Below, in pieces: positions 17,051 through 25,707 of a DNA stretch of 64,000 nucleotides. The number at the start of each line of letters is the position of its first letter. Within the stretch, counting starts at the first letter, position 1. The position numbers and the translations under genes are program-made. Under the pieces are notes generated by a model. That model did not search any database, was not told the DNA's origin, and saw only the letters and a list, made by a program, of their open reading frames with translations. Source of the DNA: Arthrobacter sp. Leaf141 (GTDB taxonomy: Bacteria; Actinomycetota; Actinomycetes; Actinomycetales; Micrococcaceae); NCBI RefSeq assembly GCF_001424565.1, contig NZ_LMOL01000040.1:1-64000 (forward strand), in the 5' to 3' direction.

Positions 17051-18118
17051 TCAGACCGAAGAGCGTTCTAGCAGCGGACAGCCGACCAATTGCTGGTTGG
17101 CAAGAATCGGCTGTCCGGCTGTAAGGGCAGCGAGCGTTTGGACGCCCAGGGCCCCCATTTTTTCGAAGGGCAACGCAACCGTGGTCAGTTTTGGCCGCAG
17201 GTAGGCCGCAATGAGTTCCTGGTTGTCGAAGCCGATCACGGCGATGTCGCCGGGGATGGTCAAGCCCCGTTCCTTGATGGCGTCGTAAGCACCCATCGCC
17301 ATTCGGTCATTGAGACAGAACAGTGCGGTGGGCCGGTCAGCCGGTGGGTACCGGTCCAGGATCCGGCACGCGGCTTCGTAGCCACCATCGGCCGTTGCGT
17401 ATCCGGACACCACCAGTTCCGGGTCCAACTCCAGTCCGGCAAGTGCGAGTGCTTCGCGGGCACCCTCCAATCGCCCCACTGCGGCGGGAATGTCCGGGTC
17501 GAGGTTGATCACTCCAATCCGGGTGTGGCCGGCCTGGAGCAGGCGTTCGACGGCGACGCGGCCACCGGCACGCTCGTCGGGGACGATCGACGGCAACTTT
17601 CCGTCCGCGTCAAAGCAATTGATCAGGACGGTGGGTACTTCCTTGGCGCTTTCCGGGACGTGGACACCCCGGTGAAAGGTGGCTGCGTAGAGAAGTCCCT
17701 CCACTCGTTGTTCCAGCAGCTTTTCAGTTGCAGCATCTTCCAGTCCGTCGTTGGGTCCTACGGCATCGGCCTGGTCGGAGGGCGCGATGAGCAGGAACCT
17801 GCGGTCAAGCCAGGCCTGGTCCTGGGCGCCTTTAATGATGTCGACGGCGAAGGGGGCCGTGACGATCTCCGTCACGATTCCGTACCAGTCGCTGCGCCGT
17901 GCTGCCAGCGCACGGGCGCCGGCATTAGGGCGGTAGCCCAGTTCCTGCACGGCGTCGCTAATGCGGGCGCGGGTTTCTTCGGAAATACTGGCGTTTTCGC
18001 GGTTACTCAGGACAAATGAGACTGCAGTCCGGGAAACGCCGGCGTGGTTGGCGACGTCCTTCATGGTGACTCCCCGCTGCCGCACAGGAACGGACTCGTC
18101 GGGGGTGGTTTTCGCCAT
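17051..18118 (-). CDS. LacI-family repressor of the fructan operon
   Basis: The protein has 355 residues from ATG 18118, with GGAG upstream; the frame from 18190 is an overlong call. The LacI helix-turn-helix and hinge are at residues of about 15-70 (TMKDVANHAGVSRTAVSF, ARISDAVQELGYRPNAGARA). A periplasmic-binding-like effector domain follows (FDADGKLPSIVPDERAGG, FCLNDRMAMGAYDA, IPGDIAVIGFDNQE). It is the first gene of the minus-strand operon. Two LacI-type operators overlap or flank its promoter at 18231-18260, so it likely represses itself and everything downstream until a fructoside binds. Confidence 0.92.
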   Translation of the reverse strand: MAKTTPDESVPVRQRGVTMKDVANHAGVSRTAVSFVLSNRENASISEETRARISDAVQELGYRPNAGARALAARRSDWYGIVTEIVTAPFAVDIIKGAQDQAWLDRRFLLIAPSDQADAVGPNDGLEDAATEKLLEQRVEGLLYAATFHRGVHVPESAKEVPTVLINCFDADGKLPSIVPDERAGGRVAVERLLQAGHTRIGVINLDPDIPAAVGRLEGAREALALAGLELDPELVVSGYATADGGYEAACRILDRYPPADRPTALFCLNDRMAMGAYDAIKERGLTIPGDIAVIGFDNQELIAAYLRPKLTTVALPFEKMGALGVQTLAALTAGQPILANQQLVGCPLLERSSV

Positions 18119-18197
18119 TGAATACTCCGGGTGCTCTTGGTTGATGCAGGGATGTTGCCAGCGCCTCATTGTCTGGCAGCCCGGAGGCAACGCTGTT

Positions 18198-18213
18198 GGT
18201 AACGCGCGTTACC
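18198..18213. promoter_or_regulatory. LacI-type operator 1
   Basis: GGTAACGCGCGTTACC is a perfect 16-bp palindrome with the central CG typical of LacI-family sites. It lies just downstream of the predicted transcription start of the lacI-fructan operon. Confidence 0.8.
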
Positions 18214-18230
18214 TGCCGGGCATGTGACTT

Positions 18231-18260
18231 AGGTTACCCGCGTTACTTCCCGTCTGTCAA
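18231..18260 (-). promoter_or_regulatory. Promoter of the lacI-fructan operon
   Basis: On the minus strand, a perfect TTGACA (18260-18255) is followed by an 18-base spacer and TAACCT (18236-18231), matching TAnnnT. Transcription would begin near 18224 and read through lacI. Operator 2 covers the spacer and -10; operator 1 lies just past the start. Confidence 0.75.
18232..18247. promoter_or_regulatory. LacI-type operator 2
   Basis: On the minus strand this reads AGTAACGCGGGTAACC and shares the half-site GTAACGCG with the perfect palindrome at 18198-18213. The two centres are 34 bp apart, about three helical turns. It overlaps the -10 of the lacI promoter. Confidence 0.65.
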
Positions 18261-18610
18261 CAGCTCGGAACGGGCCGCCCGCCACCTTGCGGGGACGCGC
18301 GGCAGCGGGCTGCCTCGCCGGGCCCCGGGGGACGCAACGGTGCCAGGACTCCCCCGCCGTTGGAAGCCGGCGTTGTGGTTCGAATGACCGTGGACGGTAT
18401 CGGGAGCATTTGAAATGCCCGGGTCCACGCCACGAGGCTGTAACCCGGGTCCCCGCCCGGAACAGGCCACGCAAGCATTCCGTCCCTAGGGAGATCCAGG
18501 CCTCGGGCTGATCCAGGAGCCTGCCGGTAGGTTCTGCAGGCAAACGCTTCCGGCCGGAGCCTGCCAGCACGTAGACTTCACCAATCGCGAGCGTCCCAAT
18601 CTGTGGAGTG
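18261..18610. other. Non-coding stretch with no supported gene
   Basis: About 350 bp lie between the lacI promoter and the small gene at 18631. Open frames here are GC-driven and lack ribosome sites. I see one direct repeat (CCCGGGTCC at 18419-18427 and 18445-18453) and a T-loop-like GGTTCGAATGACC near 18376 that does not fold into a tRNA. The promoter of the 18631 gene should lie at its right end, but I cannot point to it. Confidence 0.5.
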
Positions 18611-18630
18611 CTGCTGTAGAAAGGCCTGCC

Positions 18631-18831
18631 ATGAAAGAAAACCTGCGGATCACTCCTGCCGACGTTTTTCCTGAGGACCTGGGAAAAATGAAAGACAAAA
18701 ATTTGCAGGTTCTCGATAGCCAGGTTCAACGGCAACTGGACCATGAAATCGTCACTGATGGCGAAACAAACCCGGAAACCGACTCTCGCCACGAAGAGCT
18801 TGACCTGGAATTCGAACAGCGCGGCAACTAA
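18631..18831 (+). CDS. Small acidic hypothetical protein, 66 residues
   Basis: The frame starts at ATG 18631 with AGAAAGG seven bases upstream and ends at TAA 18829-18831. The product is hydrophilic and acidic (KENLRITPADVFPEDLGKMK, then RHEELDLEFEQRGN), with no membrane segment or cysteines. I do not recognise the family. The good ribosome site, non-GC-biased codons and a strong hairpin right after the stop support a real transcription unit. Confidence 0.6.
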   Translation: MKENLRITPADVFPEDLGKMKDKNLQVLDSQVQRQLDHEIVTDGETNPETDSRHEELDLEFEQRGN

Positions 18832-18840
18832 GCCTGGCAG

Positions 18841-18877
18841 TGCCCAGGGCCTGCACTCACCGTGCAGGCCCTGGGCA
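18841..18877. terminator. Hairpin terminator between convergent genes
   Basis: A perfect 16-bp stem (18841-18856 with 18862-18877) closes on a five-base loop TCACC. It lies between the small gene (stop 18831, plus) and the GH43 gene (stop 18917, minus). There is no T-run, so it may act as a bidirectional or 3'-protecting hairpin. Confidence 0.7.
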
Positions 18878-18916
18878 GGCGGTTGAACTCCGCGGGCACT
18901 AGAGCAAAGGCCCCGC

Positions 18917-20464
18917 TCAGTCCTTAAACGCTCGGTAGGTGAAGTTCCGGAACCGCACTTCCCCTGTTCCGGCTGCAAACAGTGCCGGGCGCAGGCTGAG
19001 GAGTTCGTCAGCCGTATTTGTGTTGTAGCCCGCCACGTTGAAACGCAATCCATGCCTGGTCCAGTCGGTCCCGTTCAGGCTGTAGTACTGGGTGACTATG
19101 TGGTTGTCGTTGACAATGCGCAAATGCATTGTCCGGGCCGCAGGCGCAGCTTCACGCCAGTACGGGATGGCCCTGCCGGCGCGGTAGCTGGTCATGCGGT
19201 CACCGTCGTGGCCCATGCCGCAGAACAAGCGGTCGCTGTAGTACAGCAGCAGCCCGCCTTGGGCACCGTCGCGGACCTCCATCTCCACGGTGATCTCATA
19301 TCGCCGGTCGCCAACGATGCACGTCAACGGTGAGCTGTCCGACGGGCCCGATCCCCGGGCCTGCAGGACCAGCCCGGCGTCAAAGGACGCCCGAAGATAC
19401 TCGTTTCGGGACGGGGCGTGGAACGACCATTGGGTTCCAAAGCGCTCAGTTGAAAAATTGTCTGACAACGGCAAGCCATGGAACTGATTGGCTGCCTGGG
19501 ACGCAGCGGGCAGGGGTGCCGGCAGCGGCGCCGAAAGGTCCTGCCCGACTGCCCTTGGCCAGCCGTCCCCGTCCCATTCGATGGGTTCCAGGAGCGTTTG
19601 CCGGCCCAGCGTGGCGAACCCGTTTTCGTAGCCGTGATAGATGCTCCACCATTGGCCGTTGGGGCCCTCAAACAAGGTGGCATGGCCCTTGCTCCACCAT
19701 GGTTCGTCCGCGTTCCATGTCCTGATGATGGGATTGCGGGGACAGTCCTCCCACGGTCCGTCAATGGAGCGGGACCGGGCGACAACGACCATGTGCCCGG
19801 TGGGCGGACCGGAGGTGCCGCCAACCGCCGTCGTGAGATAAAACCATTCGCCGCGGCGGGTGAGCTTGGGCCCCTCCAGTGCGTAGGCCTCAACCACCCA
19901 GTCATCGGGGTAGCGCCAGCCGTCGTAGACGTGCTCCACTGGTCCGTCCGTAGCCAGTCCGTCGTCGGTGAGCCGGACGCGGCTGACTCCGCTGAGGAAC
20001 AGATAGCGGCTGCCGTCCTCTCCCACCGCGTGCCCTGGATCGATATGCCCTTCGATGCCCAGATTGATGGGCTCACTCCAAGGTCCCGCCATGTTCTCGG
20101 CATGGATGACATAGGTCAGCACAGGCGCAGTTGGGTCCGGTGAGATGGCGGTGGGGATGATCGGTATGTAAATAAAGTACCGGCCGTCCACTTTGCACAT
20201 GTCGACGGCAAACACGCAGCCGATGGGCGTGGAGAGGGCGGGCCCGAGCGGTTGCCAGTTCAAAAGATCCCGTGAGTGCCAGATGATGAGTCCGGGCGTG
20301 GACTCAAACGACGAGAAGGTCAAGTAGTAATCATCCCCGTCACGCAGGATGGCCGGGTCCGGGTGGTCCCCCGCAAACACCGGGTTCAGGTATGTTCCAT
20401 CGCCGAGGTCGGACCGTCGCTGCCCCTCCTGGCTCACAGCGGCGGTCGTCGATTGGTGGTTCAT
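18917..20464 (-). CDS. GH43-family glycosidase (beta-xylosidase/arabinofuranosidase type)
   Basis: The protein has 515 residues and its start overlaps the GH106 stop (ATGA). The five-blade GH43 catalytic residues can be placed: Asp36 in HPDPAIL (base), Asp142 in GHIDPGHAV and Glu197 in ALEGPKL (acid). From about residue 335 a second domain begins (DNFSTERFGTQWSFHAPSRN), resembling the concanavalin-like domain found at the C-terminus of GH43 xylosidases. No signal peptide is present, so the substrate is probably an imported xyloside or arabinoside. It is the last gene of the GH3-GH106-GH43 arm. Confidence 0.85.
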   Translation of the reverse strand: MNHQSTTAAVSQEGQRRSDLGDGTYLNPVFAGDHPDPAILRDGDDYYLTFSSFESTPGLIIWHSRDLLNWQPLGPALSTPIGCVFAVDMCKVDGRYFIYIPIIPTAISPDPTAPVLTYVIHAENMAGPWSEPINLGIEGHIDPGHAVGEDGSRYLFLSGVSRVRLTDDGLATDGPVEHVYDGWRYPDDWVVEAYALEGPKLTRRGEWFYLTTAVGGTSGPPTGHMVVVARSRSIDGPWEDCPRNPIIRTWNADEPWWSKGHATLFEGPNGQWWSIYHGYENGFATLGRQTLLEPIEWDGDGWPRAVGQDLSAPLPAPLPAASQAANQFHGLPLSDNFSTERFGTQWSFHAPSRNEYLRASFDAGLVLQARGSGPSDSSPLTCIVGDRRYEITVEMEVRDGAQGGLLLYYSDRLFCGMGHDGDRMTSYRAGRAIPYWREAAPAARTMHLRIVNDNHIVTQYYSLNGTDWTRHGLRFNVAGYNTNTADELLSLRPALFAAGTGEVRFRNFTYRAFKD

Positions 20465-23400
20465 ACATCCAGTCCTTTCAATGGTGGAGTAGACGGGCGG
20501 CGGTGATGGACCAGGCTCAGTGGCCCCAACAATCCTGCCGGCAGGATTGCGGCTGCGTCGGTGAAGACGCCCGTCATGGGTGGGTAGAGCGTGCCGGTGG
20601 TGCTGCGGCCTTCACCAATCAGCCGGTTGCGCCACGGATTGGTGACACTGACTTCGATCCGGTTCCGTCCTGGCCTCAGTGCGCTGGTGGACACCCGGTA
20701 TGGCGCAGTCCAGAGGATTCCCGCCTCCACACCGTTGACGCTGATCCTTGCGACATCAGCAATATCGGCGAATTGTATTGCGTGCGGCAGCTCGGGGCCG
20801 TCGAGCTGGATCTCAGCCACGTAGGTCGCCGTTCCGGAGAAGTGCTCGGCCCCGATTTCCGGGTCGGTCCAATGGGTGGCGTGGGTTAGCTGCAGCGGAT
20901 CGGAGCCCGGGATGGTGAGTGTCCATTCACCGGCAACTTCGGTCAACCACTCCTTGTCGGGAAGTCGATCCGCCTCGCCCCTGAGAATAAAGAGCGAACC
21001 GTAAGGGGGAAGTCGCACGTCCAAGCCATCGCCACCCTCCGCGGGTACCAGGGCATGCCGTTGCAGTGTCACCGGGTCCCAGGCAACGAATCCGCCGTGC
21101 ATGGTCGGCAGCGTCACGGTGGTGCGCAGCGTTTCGTTGACAGGGTTGGCGATAAAAAGCAGGGGCTGATCGCCGTCCACCCACCGGGCGATCCGCCGGA
21201 CCCGTGAGTCCCCCACGATGATTCGTGGTGGGAAATGCCCCCGAAGCACGGCTGCCAGATCGGAGGTGGCGAAAACGGTGCCCGTTGGTCGATTGCCCCA
21301 GATCAAGTCGCAGAGACGTTGATGTTGCTGGTTGTCGTCAGCCTGTGAACGCCGTGCCGTTGGACGTTCGCCCACGACGGTTGCGCCCTGCTCCACCAAT
21401 CGCAGAATGGCTTCGAGGGCTGCCGTGCTCATCCTCTGGCTGGCACCGCCCAGATAGAGCAGCCTGTATCGGGATGTGCCGGCCTGCAGCTCGCCCGCCT
21501 GAACGTTCAAGACGGTACCAAGCGCATCCGGGCCGATGTAGTCGTAGTCGTAGTCAGCGGGAACGTCGTCGTTGCATGCGTTGCCGAAAAGCGCGGTGAC
21601 CGGCGCTTCCTCGCCGATGAAGTAGGCGATATCCACTGCTGGACGGCCAAGGGAAAGAAGATGAGAGCACCGGGCCAGATAGTCCACCCATGGCTTGGCA
21701 GTGGACGCCCAGGTCTCATTGCGGCTGAAGGATTGGCCGAGCGAGGGTGCCAGGGCCATTCCGGGCAGCGGAACCTGCGTGGGTTGGTGCGGGGAAGTAT
21801 GGATGCAGAAACGCGTCACACCGAGTGCCAGCTGGAGGTCCGCGACGTGTTTCAGGGACTTCGGCGAATCAGACCAAGGGTTGCGCCCCGAAGTAAAGGC
21901 TTCAGAGCCGGTGTGGCTGCGCCCGTAGGCATGTGCCACGGACGAGGCACCTTTGAGGTCAGCGACGTAGGTGGGTGCGGGCCCCGCCCCAGGGCTGAAC
22001 GTCCACATGGCCCCCATGGGGACGTCTGCATGCGAGCGCATGGCCAGATCGTCGCCAAGCTGCGGCCTGCGGTCCTCCAAGGCCTCCGCGTAGTAGGTCG
22101 CGCCGCGCTTACGTGCTTCTTCGGACAAGGTGCCGTAGTAGGACTCTGCGAAGACTTCGGCGAGTGTGCGCCGGAAATCGGCGAGGAAGAGGTCGCTGGT
22201 GGAAGCGTCCTCCACCAGGAAACCGGCTGTGGTGAGCATCCACGGGATCATGTCGTAACCCCGAAGACGGAAGAAGGCGTCGCTGAGGCGATCTGTGATG
22301 TTCTGCAGTCCGGCCTCAATGCTGTCGCTGAGCAGGCCGTCGATCGGTGCGTCACCGAACTGGGCCAGGTGGGTTGCAATGTAGCGGCGGACTCTTTCGC
22401 TGTCGAGTTTGTCCACCTCGAGTCCTGTTGCTTCGGGGAGGGCCGGGCCGTTGGTCTGCCCGGTAAGTGAGGCCCCAAAGCGAACGACTCGCCATTTGCC
22501 CTCAGGAAGCGGACTGATCAGCCTTCCTTTCGACAGCTGACTGCTGATGTCAAGGATGCTGGTCAGCGGCACAGCCGCGAATGCTGCGCATGGGTCTGTA
22601 TCAAGCTGGTCGTAGTCGAGTGCGGTGGCGAAGCCGCTCTTGGCCTCCCTGTGCGCGGGCATACCGGCTTCATAGAGGGCGAATCCACTGACGGCATATT
22701 CGCTGAGCGGCCGAAATACCGGCGGGGGCACCACCCCTTTCTCGAACGCCGCCAGGATGGACGATATCCCGTCAGCCTCCAGCCGCAACCTGAAGTGCGT
22801 GCCGCTGACCGGGGCAAAAGACATGCTCCGCGAAGGGCATTGTGTCGCCGGCAGGGAGCAGACGGTGACGTAATCGCCGTCGTCGCCTTGGACCTGCAGC
22901 GTAGCCGCAGCTGGCGGCGCCGCGCCGAAACCATGCGGGCCGGGCAGCTCGATGACGCAGGAACGCACGGTCACAGGACTGGCAAAGGACTGTTCAATCC
23001 AGGCCACCGAGTGGTTGTCCGGGTCACGGGTCAACCGGAAGTGTTCGACGGCGGTCACACGGTTAACGGCCACCGCTTCAGTGGGCGAGTCGGAGGTGCG
23101 GACAAACGCCGGCTCCACAGCATCGTGGGTGTCGTGGAACGGGATGGCAAGGACGAAGAGGTCTTTGGCATCACCTGAACCTTCACGCGTCCCGGCTCCC
23201 CACGTGGGGATGTCCTGATACGGTCCCGCGACGTCGGGAAGCCTGTCGAGTCTTGCCAGTACACCGCCTTCGACCACAGTCTGCGACCACACCAACTTGC
23301 GCATGGCATCAGCCTTTTGCACCCACGGAGCTCCCGATGCGCTCCACCCCGCAGAAGTGGCAACAGTGAAGTCCAGGCCGAGGCCGTGGGCTGTCTCCAC

Positions 23401-23700
23401 GGCAACGGCAATCGCTTCCCGCCACGGCTCGGTGCCGGGGATCACAGCCTCTTCCACAACAAGCGGATTACCCAGCGCACCGTCGAAGGCCTGAACGCCC
23501 CGGACGCCCACTGAATGGAGCCAGCGAAGGTCCGCGCGGATGCCTTCGAGGTCCACATTTCCGTCCATCCAGTGCCACCAGGCACGTGGCCGCGCCGAAT
23601 CCGGAGGACTAACGAACTCGTTCCAGAGAACTTCGCTCGAATCCTTCATTCCGGCTGCTTCATTCACGTCGGCGCCTGGGGTGTCCATGTGGCTACTCAC
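20461..23700 (-). CDS. GH106-like alpha-L-rhamnosidase
   Basis: The protein has 1079 residues from GTG 23700, overlapping the GH3 stop as GTGA; an ATG four codons in is an alternative. The opening PPDSARPRAWWHWMDGNVD and GIRADLRWLHSVGVRGVQAF are characteristic of the GH106/glycosyl-hydrolase superfamily. The C-terminus carries a galactose-binding-like domain (NGVEAGILWTAPYRVSTSAL, VTNPWRNRLIGEGR), as in GH106. No signal peptide is visible, so it should remove rhamnose from small imported glycosides, for example flavonoid rhamnosides. The specificity call rests on family resemblance; the catalytic Glu residues cannot be fixed by eye. Confidence 0.8.
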   Translation of the reverse strand: MSSHMDTPGADVNEAAGMKDSSEVLWNEFVSPPDSARPRAWWHWMDGNVDLEGIRADLRWLHSVGVRGVQAFDGALGNPLVVEEAVIPGTEPWREAIAVAVETAHGLGLDFTVATSAGWSASGAPWVQKADAMRKLVWSQTVVEGGVLARLDRLPDVAGPYQDIPTWGAGTREGSGDAKDLFVLAIPFHDTHDAVEPAFVRTSDSPTEAVAVNRVTAVEHFRLTRDPDNHSVAWIEQSFASPVTVRSCVIELPGPHGFGAAPPAAATLQVQGDDGDYVTVCSLPATQCPSRSMSFAPVSGTHFRLRLEADGISSILAAFEKGVVPPPVFRPLSEYAVSGFALYEAGMPAHREAKSGFATALDYDQLDTDPCAAFAAVPLTSILDISSQLSKGRLISPLPEGKWRVVRFGASLTGQTNGPALPEATGLEVDKLDSERVRRYIATHLAQFGDAPIDGLLSDSIEAGLQNITDRLSDAFFRLRGYDMIPWMLTTAGFLVEDASTSDLFLADFRRTLAEVFAESYYGTLSEEARKRGATYYAEALEDRRPQLGDDLAMRSHADVPMGAMWTFSPGAGPAPTYVADLKGASSVAHAYGRSHTGSEAFTSGRNPWSDSPKSLKHVADLQLALGVTRFCIHTSPHQPTQVPLPGMALAPSLGQSFSRNETWASTAKPWVDYLARCSHLLSLGRPAVDIAYFIGEEAPVTALFGNACNDDVPADYDYDYIGPDALGTVLNVQAGELQAGTSRYRLLYLGGASQRMSTAALEAILRLVEQGATVVGERPTARRSQADDNQQHQRLCDLIWGNRPTGTVFATSDLAAVLRGHFPPRIIVGDSRVRRIARWVDGDQPLLFIANPVNETLRTTVTLPTMHGGFVAWDPVTLQRHALVPAEGGDGLDVRLPPYGSLFILRGEADRLPDKEWLTEVAGEWTLTIPGSDPLQLTHATHWTDPEIGAEHFSGTATYVAEIQLDGPELPHAIQFADIADVARISVNGVEAGILWTAPYRVSTSALRPGRNRIEVSVTNPWRNRLIGEGRSTTGTLYPPMTGVFTDAAAILPAGLLGPLSLVHHRRPSTPPLKGLDV

Positions 23701-25523
23701 GTCAGGCTGAGCCCCGCACCATAGGGGTAGAGCGGATCTTCAGTGTTGTTGGGTACGTCTGGATGGGAGGCTTCGACGGCGGACATGGAGCGAGGGAGCT
23801 CGATTGGCAGCCGGCCCCGCGGAGGGATGGCACCAGTCAACGCATCGAACAGGGCAGCGTCAGATGCACCGAAATTCGCGGTGATGGCCGATGCGATGTC
23901 ATCGAACGGGGTAAGGATTGCGGCCCGCTCAAGATAGATGTCCAGGATCACGGGAAGTTCTGCAGCGATTGCCTGCACCCGTTCGATCTCCTCGTCCGGG
24001 AAGTCGAGGCTTCCCTGGTGCGTCATGGCATCGAGGAAATACTCGTTGCGCGGCTCGTAAGGCGCCGTGATGCGGATAAGAGCCACGTCGGCGTCCTTTT
24101 TGTCATCGACGATGACCACCCTGTCGCCGACGACCGTTGCGTCGACTCCTTCCACGTAGACGCGGGTATCCGCTCGCAGAGGCAGCACTCCGTGGTTCTT
24201 AAGGACCGTAACGGATTCCGCCTGGGCGCGGTGTCCAGCCGTCCGGAAGGACTCAGAGCCCACAATGACCGCAACTTCGTTCTCGTCGACGTACGGATTA
24301 TCGAACAGGCCAAGTTCGAATTTGACGTGCAACACTCTCAGGGCGGAGGCGTCCAGGCGCTCCTCGGATAGCCGTCCGCTGGTCAGCAGTTCGAGGACCA
24401 GGTCTGTGCAGGACTCGCCACCAAGCTGATCTGAACCGGCATCAAAGAGCTTCTCCACGCGCTCGATACGACTGAGATGCTCAACACCCCAAGCTTTTGC
24501 AGGAAACGGCAAGCCAAAGACTTCGAGGTCGGTGACCAGCTGCCAGTCCGTGAGTACCACACCATCGAAACCAAGCTCTTCGCGGAGAAGTGTCGTGATC
24601 AGGTACTTGTTGTACGCGAAACCCACCTCGTCCACCGCGACGCCGTCGATGACAAGGTCTTTCGCGAGCGAGTAGTAGGGCATGATGGCGCTTGTGCCGG
24701 CGGCGATGGCCGCGCGGAACGGCGCGAGGTGTTCATGAAAATTCCCCCCCGGGTAAATCTGGGCTTTCCCTTGAGGGAAGTGAGGGTCTTCCCCGTTTTC
24801 CTGGGCGCCGCCTCCGGGGAAGTGTTTCGCCGTACAGGCGACGCTTGTCGATGACAGCGTCTCGCCCTGCAGCCCGGATATGAGAAGTGAACCGTACAGC
24901 GACGTCACGTCGGGGTCGGAGCTGAAGCTCTGAAGCTGACGGGCCCAGCGTGGATCCGAGGCCAGATCGATCTGCGGGTGGATAGCTGCGCGGAGCCCCA
25001 CAGCGACGTACTCGCTACGGGCCGTCTCGGCGAAGTCACTGACCACGGAAGTATCACCGATAGCCGCAAGACCCAGCGGTTCGGGCCACTGTGAGAACGA
25101 ACCCGTCGAGAACACCATGCCATCGTTCTGCGCGAAACCGTGCCGTGGATCGGTAGCGAAAGTGATCGGGATCCCGTGGGGAGCTTGCTCGGCCAGTTCC
25201 TGCATAGCGTTCTGCCACCGGGCCATGTGTTCCGCCGAAGGAAAGCGCCCGATGTTGAAATGGTTGATGAATTGCCCAACCACGAAATCCCGGGGGGACT
25301 GCGGCCCAAACGGGCCGGCCGTATCGTGGTCACCGGGATCGCTTACATGCATCACAGTGTTGAAGAGCAGCCCGACCTTTTCCTCGATCGACAGGCGTCC
25401 GAGAAGGTCTTTGGCGCGCGTTTCAGCGTCTATACGCGGATCCTCGTACGGATCGAGTACTCCGTTTCCGTTGAGATCGCGGTACTGCACGCCATCTTCG
25501 GTCGTACTGATTGATCGTCGCAT
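23697..25523 (-). CDS. GH3-family beta-glycosidase
   Basis: The protein has 608 residues. I chose ATG 25523 because AAGGAGG sits right upstream; an in-frame ATG at 25550 lacks a ribosome site. GH3 blocks are clear: YRDLNGNGVLDPYEDP at the start, DPRHGFAQNDG, the KHFPGGG substrate loop and the nucleophile Asp326 in VVLTDWQLV. There is no signal peptide. It would release glucose or xylose from beta-glycosides. It is the first gene of the minus arm, divergent from the ROK regulator, with a palindromic site (25560-25570) close to its start. Confidence 0.88.
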   Translation of the reverse strand: MRRSISTTEDGVQYRDLNGNGVLDPYEDPRIDAETRAKDLLGRLSIEEKVGLLFNTVMHVSDPGDHDTAGPFGPQSPRDFVVGQFINHFNIGRFPSAEHMARWQNAMQELAEQAPHGIPITFATDPRHGFAQNDGMVFSTGSFSQWPEPLGLAAIGDTSVVSDFAETARSEYVAVGLRAAIHPQIDLASDPRWARQLQSFSSDPDVTSLYGSLLISGLQGETLSSTSVACTAKHFPGGGAQENGEDPHFPQGKAQIYPGGNFHEHLAPFRAAIAAGTSAIMPYYSLAKDLVIDGVAVDEVGFAYNKYLITTLLREELGFDGVVLTDWQLVTDLEVFGLPFPAKAWGVEHLSRIERVEKLFDAGSDQLGGESCTDLVLELLTSGRLSEERLDASALRVLHVKFELGLFDNPYVDENEVAVIVGSESFRTAGHRAQAESVTVLKNHGVLPLRADTRVYVEGVDATVVGDRVVIVDDKKDADVALIRITAPYEPRNEYFLDAMTHQGSLDFPDEEIERVQAIAAELPVILDIYLERAAILTPFDDIASAITANFGASDAALFDALTGAIPPRGRLPIELPRSMSAVEASHPDVPNNTEDPLYPYGAGLSLT

Positions 25524-25559
25524 GACGCCTCCTTGTGTGATGAGTTTCATAGAGTTTAT

Positions 25560-25570
25560 CCGATAGTCGG
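25560..25570. promoter_or_regulatory. Candidate ROK operator, divergent region
   Basis: CCGA-TAG-TCGG is a perfect 4-bp inverted repeat with a 3-bp centre, framed as AT-CCGATAGTCGG-T and flanked by A/T-rich TTTA and AAA. It lies about 37 bp upstream of the GH3 start. A similar CCGG-NNN-CCGG core, also framed AT...T, lies at 26963-26984 before the plus-strand operon. Confidence 0.5.
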
Positions 25571-25581
25571 TAAAAGTACCT

Positions 25582-25607
25582 AGACTTCGGTGTGTGAAGT
25601 CTTTTTT
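25582..25607 (+). promoter_or_regulatory. Small hairpin with T-tract in the ROK leader region
   Basis: AGACTTC (25582-25588) pairs with GAAGTCT (25596-25602) around a seven-base loop, and the T-run continues to 25607. It looks like a weak intrinsic terminator or attenuator in the ROK direction, and the T-run runs into a perfect TTGACA (25606-25611) that may be the ROK -35. I see no convincing -10. Confidence 0.35.
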
Positions 25608-25707
25608 GACAGATGATGGTTTGTGAAGACCCACCATCCACTGAGGTGGATTCATGCAGATCGTTGCTGTGGCATGGTCGCCGCAGAATGGCAGGGAGGA
25701 AATATCA

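Noticed and set aside
18360..18400. tRNA fragment (GGTTCGAATGACC looks like a T-arm)
   Set aside because: No acceptor stem, D-arm or anticodon arm can be built around it, and the T-stem spacing is wrong.
18229..19053. A 274-codon minus-strand frame covering the gap before the GH43 gene
   Set aside because: It runs through the small gene, the hairpin and the lacI promoter, with no ribosome site and atypical composition.
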